NCBI GenBank assembly: GCA_026645375.1
Contig: JAPFFX010000236.1
Span: forward strand, 1-11,645
Direction of reading: 5' to 3'
DNA: 11,645 nucleotides
Source: Citricoccus sp. WCRC_4
GTDB taxonomy: Bacteria; Actinomycetota; Actinomycetes; Actinomycetales; Micrococcaceae
Shown here: positions 1 to 7,615 of the stretch, one piece after another
How the letters are laid out: each line of letters opens with the position of its first letter
Position numbering within the stretch: position 1 is the first letter of the stretch
Program-made: the position numbers and the translations under genes
Notes under the pieces: model-generated
Seen by the model: only the letters and a program-made list of their open reading frames with translations
Database searches by the model: none
Told to the model about the DNA's origin: nothing

Positions 1-1
1 C

Positions 2-244
2 GAGGACGGCTGCCTGGTGGGCATGTCCGCCACGATCATGAACGGATCGGTCATCGGGACCCAGTCACTGGTCGCCGCCGGCGCCCTGGTGCTCGAGGGC
101 ACCGTGGTCCCGCCACGCTCACTCGTGGCCGGCGTGCCCGCCAAGGTCCGTCGCGAACTGACGGACGAGGAAGTCGCCTCCCTGGGCACCAACTCCGCGA
201 CCTACGTGGAGCTGGCGGCGAAGCACCGCGACGCGACCGCCTGA
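2..244 (+). CDS. Hexapeptide-repeat protein, gamma-carbonic anhydrase/YrdA-like (3' end only)
   Basis: Only the last 80 codons are in the window; the reading frame is open from base 2 and stops at 242-244. The visible part reads as the last turns of a left-handed beta-helix: LVGMSATIMNG, SVIGTQSLVAAG and ALVLEGTVVPP have hexapeptide spacing, followed by the family-typical RSLVAGVPAKVRRELTDEE and a short C-terminal helix. This ending matches gamma-class carbonic anhydrase-like proteins (YrdA/PaaY/CaiE group), usually about 170-200 residues, which form trimers that bind metal between subunits. The metal-binding histidines would lie upstream of the window, so real carbonic anhydrase activity cannot be judged. 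An acyltransferase of the same fold is the alternative. It converges on the sugar-importer operon across a 74-base gap containing a hairpin. The GTG at 17 is internal to the frame and is not the real start. Confidence 0.85.
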   Translation, partial: EDGCLVGMSATIMNGSVIGTQSLVAAGALVLEGTVVPPRSLVAGVPAKVRRELTDEEVASLGTNSATYVELAAKHRDATA

Positions 245-281
245 CCGGACCCTGCCGGACCAGGCCCTCTCGGACCAGGGA

Positions 282-314
282 CCTGCCGGGGACGCGGACC
301 GCGGCCCCGGCAGG
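282..314. terminator. GC-rich hairpin between convergent genes, candidate bidirectional terminator
   Basis: A perfect 10-bp inverted repeat, CCTGCCGGGG (282-291) and CCCCGGCAGG (305-314), encloses a 13-base loop that can itself pair (CGC/GCG). It starts 37 bases after the + strand stop and lies 4 bases beyond the minus-strand sugC stop. No T-run follows on either side, which is common for terminators in high-GC actinobacteria. Position between two converging genes supports a shared terminator. A 9-base direct repeat CGGACCAGG (256-264 and 271-279) lies just to the left and has no obvious role. Confidence 0.6.
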
Positions 315-318
315 CCGG

Positions 319-1587
<1,269 letters not shown>

Positions 1588-1612
1588 GTGGATTCCCTTT
1601 CGTTTCCTGCGC

Positions 1613-2503
1613 TCAGCCCTTGACCGCGCCCGAGGTCAGGCCTGCGACGATCTGCTTCTGGAAGAGCATGACCAGCAGCACCACGGGAATGGTGACGATG
1701 ATTGCCGCAGCCGAGATCGCACCGGTGGGCGACTCGAACTGCGAGGCACCGGTGAAGAACGCCAGTGCCGCCGGAACCGGGCGGGCCGCTTCCGTGGAGG
1801 TCAGTGAGATGCCGTAGACGAAGTCGTTCCAGGCGATGAAGAACGCGATGATCGCCGTGGTGAACACCCCCGGCGCCGCGAGCGGCACGATCGCCTTGCG
1901 GAACGCCTGCAGCGGGGTGGCTCCGTCCACCTGCGCCGCCTGTTCCAGCTCCCAGGGGATCTGCTGGAAGAACGCGGCCAGGGTCCAGATGGCGATGGGC
2001 AGCGTCAGGGACAGGTAGGGGATGATCAGGCCGGGCCAGGTGTCATACAGCCCGATGCTGCGCCACAGGTTGAACAGCGGGGTGACCAGCGAGATCACCG
2101 GGAACATGGACACCATCAGGGAGACCGTCAGGACGATCTTCTTGCCCGGGAAGTCGAGCCGGGCGATCGCGTAGGCACACAGGGTGGCCAGGACCACGGC
2201 GATGAGGGTGGCGATGATCGAGATGCCGATCGAGTTCCACAGGGCGCTCAGGAACAGCTCCTGTGAGTCGCCGACCAGGATCTCCTCGTAGTTGCCGGTC
2301 GAGGGGTTGTCCGGCAGGAACTTCCCGTTGGACAGCTCACCCGGGGTCTTGAAGCTGGTCGCCAGGATGGAGGCCACCGGGAACAGGCACCACACGGCCA
2401 CGACGATGGTGATGACCCACCAGCCGATGGAGGTGTTGCGCCTGGCCCGCTGGGCATGCTTCTGCCCCTCTGCCTCTTCCGGGGTCAGTGTCTCGGTGCT
2501 CAC
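1613..2503 (-). CDS. sugB: Carbohydrate ABC transporter permease, MalG/SugB type
   Basis: This 296-residue inner-membrane permease is one half of the transmembrane channel. A short polar N-terminus is followed by about six hydrophobic segments (roughly 27-47, 90-112, 125-145, 157-178, 213-233, 262-282). The cytoplasmic EAA loop that docks on the ATPase is clear at about 187-212, with EQAAQVDGATPLQAF and conserved Gly-194. It ends in the TSGAVKG motif typical of MalG-like proteins. The start is GTG at 2503, overlapping the sugA stop as GTGA (2500-2503); the preceding GGGGAGG with 6-base spacing falls inside the last codons of sugA. This implies translational coupling and equal expression of the two permeases. 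The 25-base gap to sugC keeps it in the same transcript. Family call is secure; substrate is inferred from the binding protein. Confidence 0.93.
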   Translation of the reverse strand: MSTETLTPEEAEGQKHAQRARRNTSIGWWVITIVVAVWCLFPVASILATSFKTPGELSNGKFLPDNPSTGNYEEILVGDSQELFLSALWNSIGISIIATLIAVVLATLCAYAIARLDFPGKKIVLTVSLMVSMFPVISLVTPLFNLWRSIGLYDTWPGLIIPYLSLTLPIAIWTLAAFFQQIPWELEQAAQVDGATPLQAFRKAIVPLAAPGVFTTAIIAFFIAWNDFVYGISLTSTEAARPVPAALAFFTGASQFESPTGAISAAAIIVTIPVVLLVMLFQKQIVAGLTSGAVKG

Positions 2504-3489
2504 TTGCGTCCTCCCCGTCCGCCTGCCAGGTCAACGTTGAAGCCCTTCACTGCGATCAGTGCCAGCAGCCCCACCAGGAGGAACAGCACGACCGAGATGG
2601 CCGAGCCGAGGCCGATCTCGAGTCGCCCGATCGAGGTGCGGTAGGCGAGCAGGGAGAGGACCTCGGTGCCATAGGCGCCATTGGTCATGATGAAGATCGA
2701 GTCGAAGACCCGGAACGCGTCCAGCGCCCGGAACAGGACGGCCACCATGATGGCCGCCTTCATGTTCGGCAGGATGACCCGCCACAATCGCTGCCACCAG
2801 CTGGCCCCGTCCACGGCCGCCGCCTCGGACAGGTCGTCGGGGACCTGGGCCAGGCCGGCCAGCAGCAGCAGTGAGATGAACGGGGTGGTCTTCCAGATCT
2901 CCGAGAACATGATCACGAACAGTGCGGAGCCGCCCTGCGCGAACCAGTTGAGCTGGCCGTCGAAGCCGGGGACCCAGCTGAACCAGTTGTTGATGTAGCC
3001 GGAGTCGATGCTGAACATGTAGTACCAGGCGAAGGCCGAGACCACGGTGATGATGCCGTAGGGCACCAGGATCACGGTCCGCACCAGGCCCCGCGTGGAC
3101 TTGATCGCCTTGTGCATGACCATGGCCAGGATGAAGCCCAGGATCAGCTCGACGAACACGGTGACCACGGTGATCAGCGTCGTCACGCCCAGGGCGCTCC
3201 AGAACACCGGGTCGCTGAAGATGACCCCGTAGTTGGCCAGGCCCACGAACTCGCGTTCCTCGGGCGCCGTGAGGCGGTAGCTGAACAGCGAGTCCCAGAA
3301 CGCCTGGAGGACGGGGTAGAAGATGACGGCGACCATGATGAAGAACGCGGGTCCGGCCAGCCACCAGCCCAACCGGGCCTCGGCCCTGGCCCGCTCCGAC
3401 CTGGGGGCCTTCCGCCGCCCCCGGCCGGTGGACGGGTCGTCGGGCGCCTCGGCGTCGACGGCGGGCACGGTCGTGGGAATAGAGCTCAC
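2500..3489 (-). CDS. sugA: Carbohydrate ABC transporter permease, MalF/SugA type
   Basis: This 329-residue permease partners the MalG-like protein. A roughly 40-residue Pro/Arg-rich cytoplasmic N-terminus, rich in acidic then basic residues, precedes six hydrophobic segments (about 42-66, 97-125, 136-158, 187-212, 245-265, 293-314). The EAA docking loop is visible at about 221-243, with SEAAAVDGASWWQRLWRVIL. The large P2 loop of enterobacterial MalF is absent, as is usual for Gram-positive CUT1 permeases. The start is GTG at 3489, overlapping the binding-protein stop as GTGA (3486-3489), and is preceded by GGGGAG with 8-base spacing inside the upstream gene. Two GTGA overlaps in succession tie the first three genes into one translationally coupled unit. 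The gene order (binding protein, MalF-type, MalG-type, ATPase) equals that of mycobacterial lpqY-sugA-sugB-sugC. Confidence 0.93.
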   Translation of the reverse strand: MSSIPTTVPAVDAEAPDDPSTGRGRRKAPRSERARAEARLGWWLAGPAFFIMVAVIFYPVLQAFWDSLFSYRLTAPEEREFVGLANYGVIFSDPVFWSALGVTTLITVVTVFVELILGFILAMVMHKAIKSTRGLVRTVILVPYGIITVVSAFAWYYMFSIDSGYINNWFSWVPGFDGQLNWFAQGGSALFVIMFSEIWKTTPFISLLLLAGLAQVPDDLSEAAAVDGASWWQRLWRVILPNMKAAIMVAVLFRALDAFRVFDSIFIMTNGAYGTEVLSLLAYRTSIGRLEIGLGSAISVVLFLLVGLLALIAVKGFNVDLAGGRGGRK

Positions 3490-4796
3490 AGCAGCGACTC
3501 CCCTCGCAGCACTTCCTGGATGAATTGGCCGGTCTCGGCCGGGGTGGTCTCCGGGTCCACGCTGGCCGGCGGCGTGTACCGCTGCTGGATCGCGGTGGAG
3601 ACCTCGTTGTAGTACGGCGTCTGCGGCCGGGGCGCGGCCAGTTCCAGGGACTCACGGATGGTCTCGGCCATGGGGAACCGCTCCACCACGGTCGGATCGT
3701 CGAACGCGCCCGCACTGGAGGGCGGGTTGCCGTTGGTGACGAAGTACTCGGTCTGGTTCTCCGGTGAGACGATGCACTCGATCGCGTCCCAGGCCAGGTC
3801 CTGCTGCTGGGACGCGGCCCCCACTCCCAGGTTGATGCCGCCCAGCGGCGGAGCGGGCTCCGTGTCCTCGGACATCCTCGGGTAGATGGACCAGCCGATG
3901 TCCTCGGGCAGGTCCGCGGGGACCGCCCCGTCCTCTGCCGAGGCGTTGGTGGCGGGCCAGACGAACGGCCAGTTCACCATGAACGAGCCGCTGTCCCCCT
4001 GGAACAGCAGCATGGCCTCGTTCTCCTGCTGGGTGGCCAGGCCCGGGCCGCCCAGGCCCTCCTTGCCGATGGTGGAGATGATCTCGGCGGCCTTCCGGCC
4101 GGCGTCGCTGTCCAGGCCGATCTCGACCTCGTCCGCCGGCGCCTCCGGGTTCTCGATGATCTGCCCGCCGCCGGACTCGATCAGTGCGTTGAGCCAGACC
4201 GTCATGGCCTCCGCCCGCGCGCCCTGGACGCCCAATTCCTTGTCCTGGTCCCGGGCGACCTGGATCATCTGGTCCCAGGTCACGGGGCTGTCCATGTCCA
4301 GCCCGGCCTCCTCGACCACCGACTTGCGGTACCAGAGCAACTGGGTGTTCGCCCAGAACGGGACGGTCACCAGGGTGTCCCGCCAGGTGGCCCCGGCCAG
4401 GGCACCCTCGAGGGTGTCCCGGGTGGTCGCCTCGGCCACCTCCGACGGCGGCACCGCCAGGAAGCCGGGCTCGGCCAGTTCCGGGATGAACGGCGGGTCC
4501 AGGGACATGATGTCCATCGAGGTGTCTCCGGCCGCCAGCCGGCGGGTCAGCTGCTCGCGCTGGGAGGCGGCGTCGTTGGGAAGGATGGAGGTCTCGATCC
4601 GGTAGGCGCCTCCGGCCGCATCGGAGCACTTCTGCGCGATCGCCGCCTGGCCGCCGTCGTCGGGGTTCGTGTACCAGGTCAGGACCGGGGTGTCCTCCGC
4701 CGGGCCGCACCCGGCGAGCAGCAGCGCTGCCGAGGCCATCATCGCCATCCCTGCCGTTCGGCGGGCGGCACCGCCATTCCCTCGGGCCTGCCTCAT
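3486..4796 (-). CDS. lpqY: LpqY-like solute-binding lipoprotein of a trehalose-type ABC importer
   Basis: This 436-residue extracytoplasmic binding protein would capture the sugar and deliver it to the SugA/SugB channel. Residues 1-29 are a lipoprotein signal peptide: basic n-region, hydrophobic core, and lipobox LLAGC with C30 as the lipidated residue. The mature protein follows the cluster B/CUT1 fold. Compared from memory with M. tuberculosis LpqY, similarity runs along the length: VLTWYTNPDDGG (38-49), REQLTRRLAAGDTSMDIMSL (80-99), FWANTQLLWYR (147-157), SFMVNWPFVW (271-280), LGGINLGVG (318-326) and VDPETT (413-418). LpqY imports trehalose in mycobacteria. Likely ligand contacts D100, N150 and W276 are kept. 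The ATG at 4796 is supported by GGAGG at 4807-4811, 10 bases upstream, and by the signal peptide beginning right there. It is the first gene of the operon, behind a palindrome-rich leader. Another alpha-glucoside is the main alternative substrate. Confidence 0.88.
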   Translation of the reverse strand: MRQARGNGGAARRTAGMAMMASAALLLAGCGPAEDTPVLTWYTNPDDGGQAAIAQKCSDAAGGAYRIETSILPNDAASQREQLTRRLAAGDTSMDIMSLDPPFIPELAEPGFLAVPPSEVAEATTRDTLEGALAGATWRDTLVTVPFWANTQLLWYRKSVVEEAGLDMDSPVTWDQMIQVARDQDKELGVQGARAEAMTVWLNALIESGGGQIIENPEAPADEVEIGLDSDAGRKAAEIISTIGKEGLGGPGLATQQENEAMLLFQGDSGSFMVNWPFVWPATNASAEDGAVPADLPEDIGWSIYPRMSEDTEPAPPLGGINLGVGAASQQQDLAWDAIECIVSPENQTEYFVTNGNPPSSAGAFDDPTVVERFPMAETIRESLELAAPRPQTPYYNEVSTAIQQRYTPPASVDPETTPAETGQFIQEVLRGESLL

Positions 4797-4806
4797 CAGT
4801 TGCGCA

Positions 4807-4811
4807 CCTCC
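4807..4811 (-). promoter_or_regulatory. Ribosome binding site of lpqY
   Basis: GGAGG on the minus strand lies 10 bases before the lpqY ATG. It fixes that start. The adjacent degenerate operator-like sequence (4810-4823) touches it, so a bound repressor or an RNA structure there could also affect translation (inference). Confidence 0.7.
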
Positions 4812-4823
4812 GGTCCGGTTCCA
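4810..4823. promoter_or_regulatory. Degenerate second copy of the GGAACC operator-like site
   Basis: On the minus strand this reads TGGAACCGGACCGG. It matches the perfect site at 4864-4877 over its first nine bases, and 10 of 14 overall against TGGAACCGGTTCCA. An 11-base direct repeat, CCGGTTCCACC on +, links the two copies (4815-4825 and 4869-4879). The spacing of 54 bases is close to five helical turns, as expected for cooperative repressor binding. The site is only half conserved and could be chance in GC-rich DNA. Confidence 0.35.
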
Positions 4824-4863
4824 CCTCTACGGCCCGCCCGGCTCTGCGGAAGGGCTCCCAGGG

Positions 4864-4877
4864 GGGAACCGGTTCCA
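4864..4877. promoter_or_regulatory. Candidate LacI-family operator in the lpqY leader
   Basis: The core GGAACCGGTTCC (4865-4876) is a perfect 12-bp palindrome with a central CG step. With flanks it matches 13 of 14 bases of TGGAACCGGTTCCA. LacI/GalR-family operators are typically palindromes of this size with a central CG, and such regulators usually control CUT1 sugar importers. It lies about 22-35 bases downstream of the predicted lpqY transcription start, a roadblock position. No LacI-type gene is in the window, so the regulator would act in trans. Confidence 0.5.
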
Positions 4878-4905
4878 CCGTGCCACGGGGGACCGTCTGG
4901 GGGGA

Positions 4906-4935
4906 AGCCTATGCATGAACTGGGAGTTTTCCCAA
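4906..4935 (-). promoter_or_regulatory. Predicted promoter of the lpqY-sugABC operon
   Basis: On the minus strand TTGGGA (4930-4935) and TAGGCT (4906-4911) are separated by 18 bases, resembling TTGACA and TAnnnT boxes of the housekeeping sigma factor. The predicted start is near 4899, giving a leader of about 103 bases that contains both operator-like sites and the ribosome binding site. This stretch is the most AT-rich part of the intergenic region. It is a pattern match only. Confidence 0.45.
4921..4934. promoter_or_regulatory. Inverted repeat overlapping the predicted lpqY -35 box
   Basis: TGGGAGTTTTCCCA has 5-bp arms (TGGGA/TCCCA) around GTTT and overlaps the -35 box and spacer of the predicted lpqY promoter. 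It resembles the TGGGAGCGCTCCCA operators described for actinobacterial sugar-responsive LacI regulators such as CelR, differing in the central bases (10 of 14 match). Placement would allow direct blocking of RNA polymerase. The non-palindromic centre lowers confidence. Confidence 0.35.
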
Positions 4936-5100
4936 GACATGCTCCGCGAGCACCCATCCGGGGATCCCCGTCCCACATGGCATGTCCGCCAGGTCGCCGG
5001 CGCGCACCGGCCCCGAGGCCCGGCCGGCACCTCACCCGGCCGGGTGGGTCTCCGGTCCCCCGCCGGTGTGGTGACGGTGCTGGCGCGGCACCCGATGCCC

Positions 5101-5106
5101 TACGCT
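5101..5106 (+). promoter_or_regulatory. -10 box of the GCS2 gene, probably giving a (near) leaderless mRNA
   Basis: TACGCT matches TAnnnT and ends 7 bases before the ATG at 5114, placing the predicted transcription start at 5113-5114. No Shine-Dalgarno sequence exists at a usable distance; AGGA at 5109-5112 is one base from the start. A clear -35 box is not visible at 17-18 bases. Leaderless genes with this geometry are common in actinobacteria. Confidence 0.5.
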
Positions 5107-5113
5107 TCAGGAC

Positions 5114-6622
5114 ATGGGCACCGAGGTCGAGTCGAGTACGTACACCCGTTCCGATCGGACGCGCTACCGGGAGCGCCTGGAGGCATCCCTCGAGGAGCTG
5201 AAGGCCTTCCTGGCCACGGAGGACTTCGCGGGGGCCGGGCGCATCGGCCTGGAGCTGGAGCTGAACCTCGTGGACGAGGAGTTCCAGCCGGCGCCGCTCA
5301 ACCACGAGGTGCTCGCGGCCATCGACGACCCGGCCTTCCAGACTGAGCTGGGCCGCTACAACATCGAGTTGAACCACCCGTCCCTGACCATCCACGGCCA
5401 CGGGCTCAAGGACCTGGAGGAGTCCCTGCGCGCGGAGCTGGTGCGGGCGGACGCCCGGGCCGTGCGCGCCGGGGCGCACCTGTACGCCGTGGGGATCCTG
5501 CCGACCATCGACGGCGAGGACCTGTCCGGTGAGCGCTGGATCAGCGAGGGCAACCGCTACGCGGCGCTGAACACCGCGGTGCTCGAGGCCCGCGGCGAGG
5601 ACATCCTGATCGACATCGACGGTCCCGAGCACCTCTCCTACTACGCCAAGGACATCGCCGCCGAGTCGACCTGCACCTCCATGCAGCTGCACCTGGAGGT
5701 GACCCGGGAGAAGTTCGGTCCCGTGTGGAACGCGGCCCAGGCCATGGCCGGACCGCAGGTGGCGCTCTCCGCGAACTCGCCCCTGTTCCTGGGCGCCAAG
5801 CTGTGGACGGAGAGCCGGATCCCGGTGTTCCAGCAGGCCGTGGACACCCGGGCACCGGAGCTGGCCCGCCAGGGAGTGCGACCCCGGGTCTGGTTCGGAG
5901 AGCGCTGGATCGACGGGATCGAGGACCTCTTCGAGGAGAACATCGCCTTCTTCCCCGCCCTGTTGCCGGAGCGGGCGTCCGACAACGGCCCACTGGACTC
6001 GGGCGCGCCCGCCCTGCCGGAGATGCTGCTGCACAACGGCACCGTGTACCGCTGGAACCGCCCCATCTACGATCCGGGGCGCGACGAGTCGACCACGGAG
6101 GCCGGCACCGTGCCCGCGCGGGCGGCCAACCTGCGGGTGGAGAACCGGCTGCTGCCGGCCGGCCCCACCGTGGTGGACATGGTGGCCAATGCGGCGTTCT
6201 TCTTCGGCCTGGTCAAGTACCTGGTGGACACCGGGGAGTGCCCGTGGGAGCGGATGTCCTTCTCGGTGGCACGGACCAACTTCTACGACTGCGCCCGGCA
6301 GGGGCTCAACGCCTCCGTCTACTGGCCCGGCTACGGGGACGTGCCCGTGACCGAGCTGCTGGACCGGTACCTGCTCCCCTCCGCCCGTCGCGGCCTGGAG
6401 ATGCTGGACGTGGACCCCACGGTGGCGGACCGGTACCTGGAGGTGCTGACCGGGCGGATCCGCACCGGGCAGAACGGCGCCACCTGGATGACCCGCTCGC
6501 TGGCCCGGTTGGAGGAGTCAGGGCTGTCCCGGAGCAAGGCCCTGGCCCGGCTGGTGCAGGAGTACGGCAGGCACATGCGTACCGGCCAGCCGGTGCACAC
6601 CTGGGCGCTGCCGGAGGGATAG
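5114..6622 (+). CDS. GCS2-family glutamate-cysteine ligase-like protein
   Basis: This 502-residue cytoplasmic enzyme belongs to the GCS2 (YbdK-like) family, which has a glutamine-synthetase-like fold and makes gamma-glutamyl amide bonds using ATP. Characteristic motifs are present: GLELELNLVD (45-54) with the metal-binding Glu pair, RYNIELNHPS (81-90), STCTSMQLHLEV (185-196), LRVENRLLPAGPTVVDM (340-356), and the C-terminal RTGQNGATWMT (450-460). Length is above the roughly 370-430 residues of YbdK/EgtA-type ligases and fits a longer actinobacterial branch. The start at 5114 lacks a ribosome binding site but follows a -10 box by 7 bases, consistent with leaderless translation. No thiol-pathway gene (egtBCDE, gshB, mshABCD) is adjacent, so the product could be gamma-glutamylcysteine or another gamma-glutamyl compound. 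It converges with the PhzF gene over a 35-base gap in which I see no strong terminator. Family is secure, substrate unknown. Confidence 0.85.
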   Translation: MGTEVESSTYTRSDRTRYRERLEASLEELKAFLATEDFAGAGRIGLELELNLVDEEFQPAPLNHEVLAAIDDPAFQTELGRYNIELNHPSLTIHGHGLKDLEESLRAELVRADARAVRAGAHLYAVGILPTIDGEDLSGERWISEGNRYAALNTAVLEARGEDILIDIDGPEHLSYYAKDIAAESTCTSMQLHLEVTREKFGPVWNAAQAMAGPQVALSANSPLFLGAKLWTESRIPVFQQAVDTRAPELARQGVRPRVWFGERWIDGIEDLFEENIAFFPALLPERASDNGPLDSGAPALPEMLLHNGTVYRWNRPIYDPGRDESTTEAGTVPARAANLRVENRLLPAGPTVVDMVANAAFFFGLVKYLVDTGECPWERMSFSVARTNFYDCARQGLNASVYWPGYGDVPVTELLDRYLLPSARRGLEMLDVDPTVADRYLEVLTGRIRTGQNGATWMTRSLARLEESGLSRSKALARLVQEYGRHMRTGQPVHTWALPEG

Positions 6623-6657
6623 CCGGCGGCCGGACGATCCGTCGGCGTCCCGGGGCC

Positions 6658-7500
6658 TCAGGCGAGCGCGGTGCCGGCGAAGCACGTGGCGGTCGCCCCG
6701 CCGACCCAGACCTCGCCGTCCTCGGTGCAGGTGATCTCCACCTCGCCCGTGCGTCCCAGCACGGTGCCCTGCGAGACCCGGTAGCTTCCGCTGACGGCCC
6801 CGGTGCGGAGCATCCACTGGGCCACGGAGGCGTTGAGGCTTCCGGTCACCGGGTCCTCGCTCACGCCGATGTCCGGGACGAACGCGCGGATCTCGAAGGC
6901 GGAGGGGGACCCGGCCGGGTACGCGCCGATGACCCCGAGCTTGAGGTCCGGGATCAGGCCCAGGTCCGGTTCCAGCCCCAGCACGGCCTGCGCGTCCGGG
7001 AGCACGACGACGGCCCAGCCCGGTCCGTTGTCCACCCACTGGTGGGCCAGCACCTCGTCCGGGCGTACCCCGAGGGCCGCGGTGGCGCGTTCCAGGTCCG
7101 CCGGGTCGAGGTCTCCGGAGCGGAGGGTGGGCGGCGCCTGGAAGGCGATCGTGCCGCCATCGCGCTTCAGGGTGACCAGGCCGGCGGCGCATTCCTGGAC
7201 GATCCGGTCGGGTCCGTGGGGCGTGCCGCCCTGTTCCAGCCAGGCGTGGGCCGAGCCCAGCGTGGGGTGGCCGGCGAACGGCAGCTCCCCGCCGGGGGTG
7301 AAGATCCGGAGGCGGTAGTCGGCGTCCGGCGTGGTCGGCGGCAGCACGAAGGTGGTCTCGGACAGGTTGGTCCAGCGGGCGATCCGCGCCATCTCCTCCT
7401 CGCCGAGGCCGTCGGCGTCGAGGATCACGGCCACCGGATTGCCGCCGTAGGGGACGGCGGAGAAGACGTCGACCTGGGCGAAGGCGCGGGAGCGGGTCAT
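6658..7500 (-). CDS. PhzF-family isomerase/epimerase-like protein
   Basis: This 280-residue protein has the two-lobed diaminopimelate-epimerase-like fold of the PhzF family, whose members catalyse isomerisations or hydrogen shifts; most homologues have no known substrate. Diagnostic stretches are the N-terminal QVDVFSAVPYGGNPVAVI (9-26), NLSETTF (45-51) with the conserved general acid/base Glu at 48, FTPGGELPFAGHPTLG (67-82), and EDPVTGSLNA (215-224). Length is normal for the family. I chose the ATG at 7500 because it begins exactly at the family N-terminus; the frame stays open upstream to 7881, but that extension overlaps the GNAT gene and has no family similarity. TACGCT ends 6 bases before this ATG with no ribosome binding site, suggesting a leaderless mRNA. 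It is divergent from the GNAT gene and no phenazine genes are near, so a phenazine role is not implied. Confidence 0.88.
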   Translation of the reverse strand: MTRSRAFAQVDVFSAVPYGGNPVAVILDADGLGEEEMARIARWTNLSETTFVLPPTTPDADYRLRIFTPGGELPFAGHPTLGSAHAWLEQGGTPHGPDRIVQECAAGLVTLKRDGGTIAFQAPPTLRSGDLDPADLERATAALGVRPDEVLAHQWVDNGPGWAVVVLPDAQAVLGLEPDLGLIPDLKLGVIGAYPAGSPSAFEIRAFVPDIGVSEDPVTGSLNASVAQWMLRTGAVSGSYRVSQGTVLGRTGEVEITCTEDGEVWVGGATATCFAGTALA

Positions 7501-7506
7501 GAGGTG

Positions 7507-7536
7507 AGCGTATCCATTCCGTGCATCCTGCTTCAA
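7507..7536 (-). promoter_or_regulatory. Promoter of the PhzF gene giving a leaderless mRNA
   Basis: On the minus strand TTGAAG (7531-7536) and TACGCT (7507-7512) are 18 bases apart, and TACGCT ends exactly 6 bases before the ATG at 7500. The predicted transcription start is therefore the A of the ATG. There is no Shine-Dalgarno sequence between. This is the best-formed leaderless promoter in the window. Confidence 0.6.
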
Positions 7537-7563
7537 TGCGGGTGTGGCGCAGGAACCACGTGC

Positions 7564-7585
7564 TCCCGCCTGACAGGAGGCGGGA
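7564..7585. repeat. Inverted repeat in the PhzF/GNAT divergent region
   Basis: TCCCGCC (7564-7570) and GGCGGGA (7579-7585) are perfect arms around the 8-base loop TGACAGGA. The repeat sits 30 bases before the GNAT start and 63 bases upstream of the PhzF start, in a 115-base divergent gap. It could be an operator for one or both genes or a hairpin in a GNAT leader. Chance is possible in GC-rich DNA. Confidence 0.35.
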
Positions 7586-7615
7586 CGGCGGGGCCGTGGT
7601 GGGAGAATCGGTGCC

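Larger units (their letters stand above)
4797..5113. other. Divergent intergenic region with clustered palindromes
   Basis: These 317 bases separate the divergent lpqY and GCS2 genes. Besides the lpqY leader, operators and promoter, they hold two further perfect palindromes: CGGGGATCCCCG (4959-4970) and CACCCGGCCGGGTG (5033-5046). The latter lies 67 bases before the GCS2 start. A smaller repeat GCTC-CGC-GAGC lies at 4941-4951. The GCS2 -10 box is at the right end (5101-5106). No coding sequence here looks real: short frames crossing it lack ribosome binding sites and protein-like composition. I see no riboswitch or RNA gene, though the roughly 100-base lpqY leader could fold. Confidence 0.6.

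Noticed and set aside
245..281. Direct repeats CGGACCAGG as an attachment site or mobile-element scar
   Set aside because: Only 9 bases, 15 apart, in a short GC-rich gap, with no integrase or tRNA nearby.
4669..5346. 225-codon open frame on + spanning the lpqY/GCS2 intergenic region
   Set aside because: It overlaps both flanking genes in the wrong frame or strand and its composition is Gly/Arg/Pro-rich with no motif.
6623..6657. Possible terminator hairpin between GCS2 and PhzF genes
   Set aside because: Only a 4-bp GCCG/CGGC pairing plus one wobble pair is visible; too weak to call.
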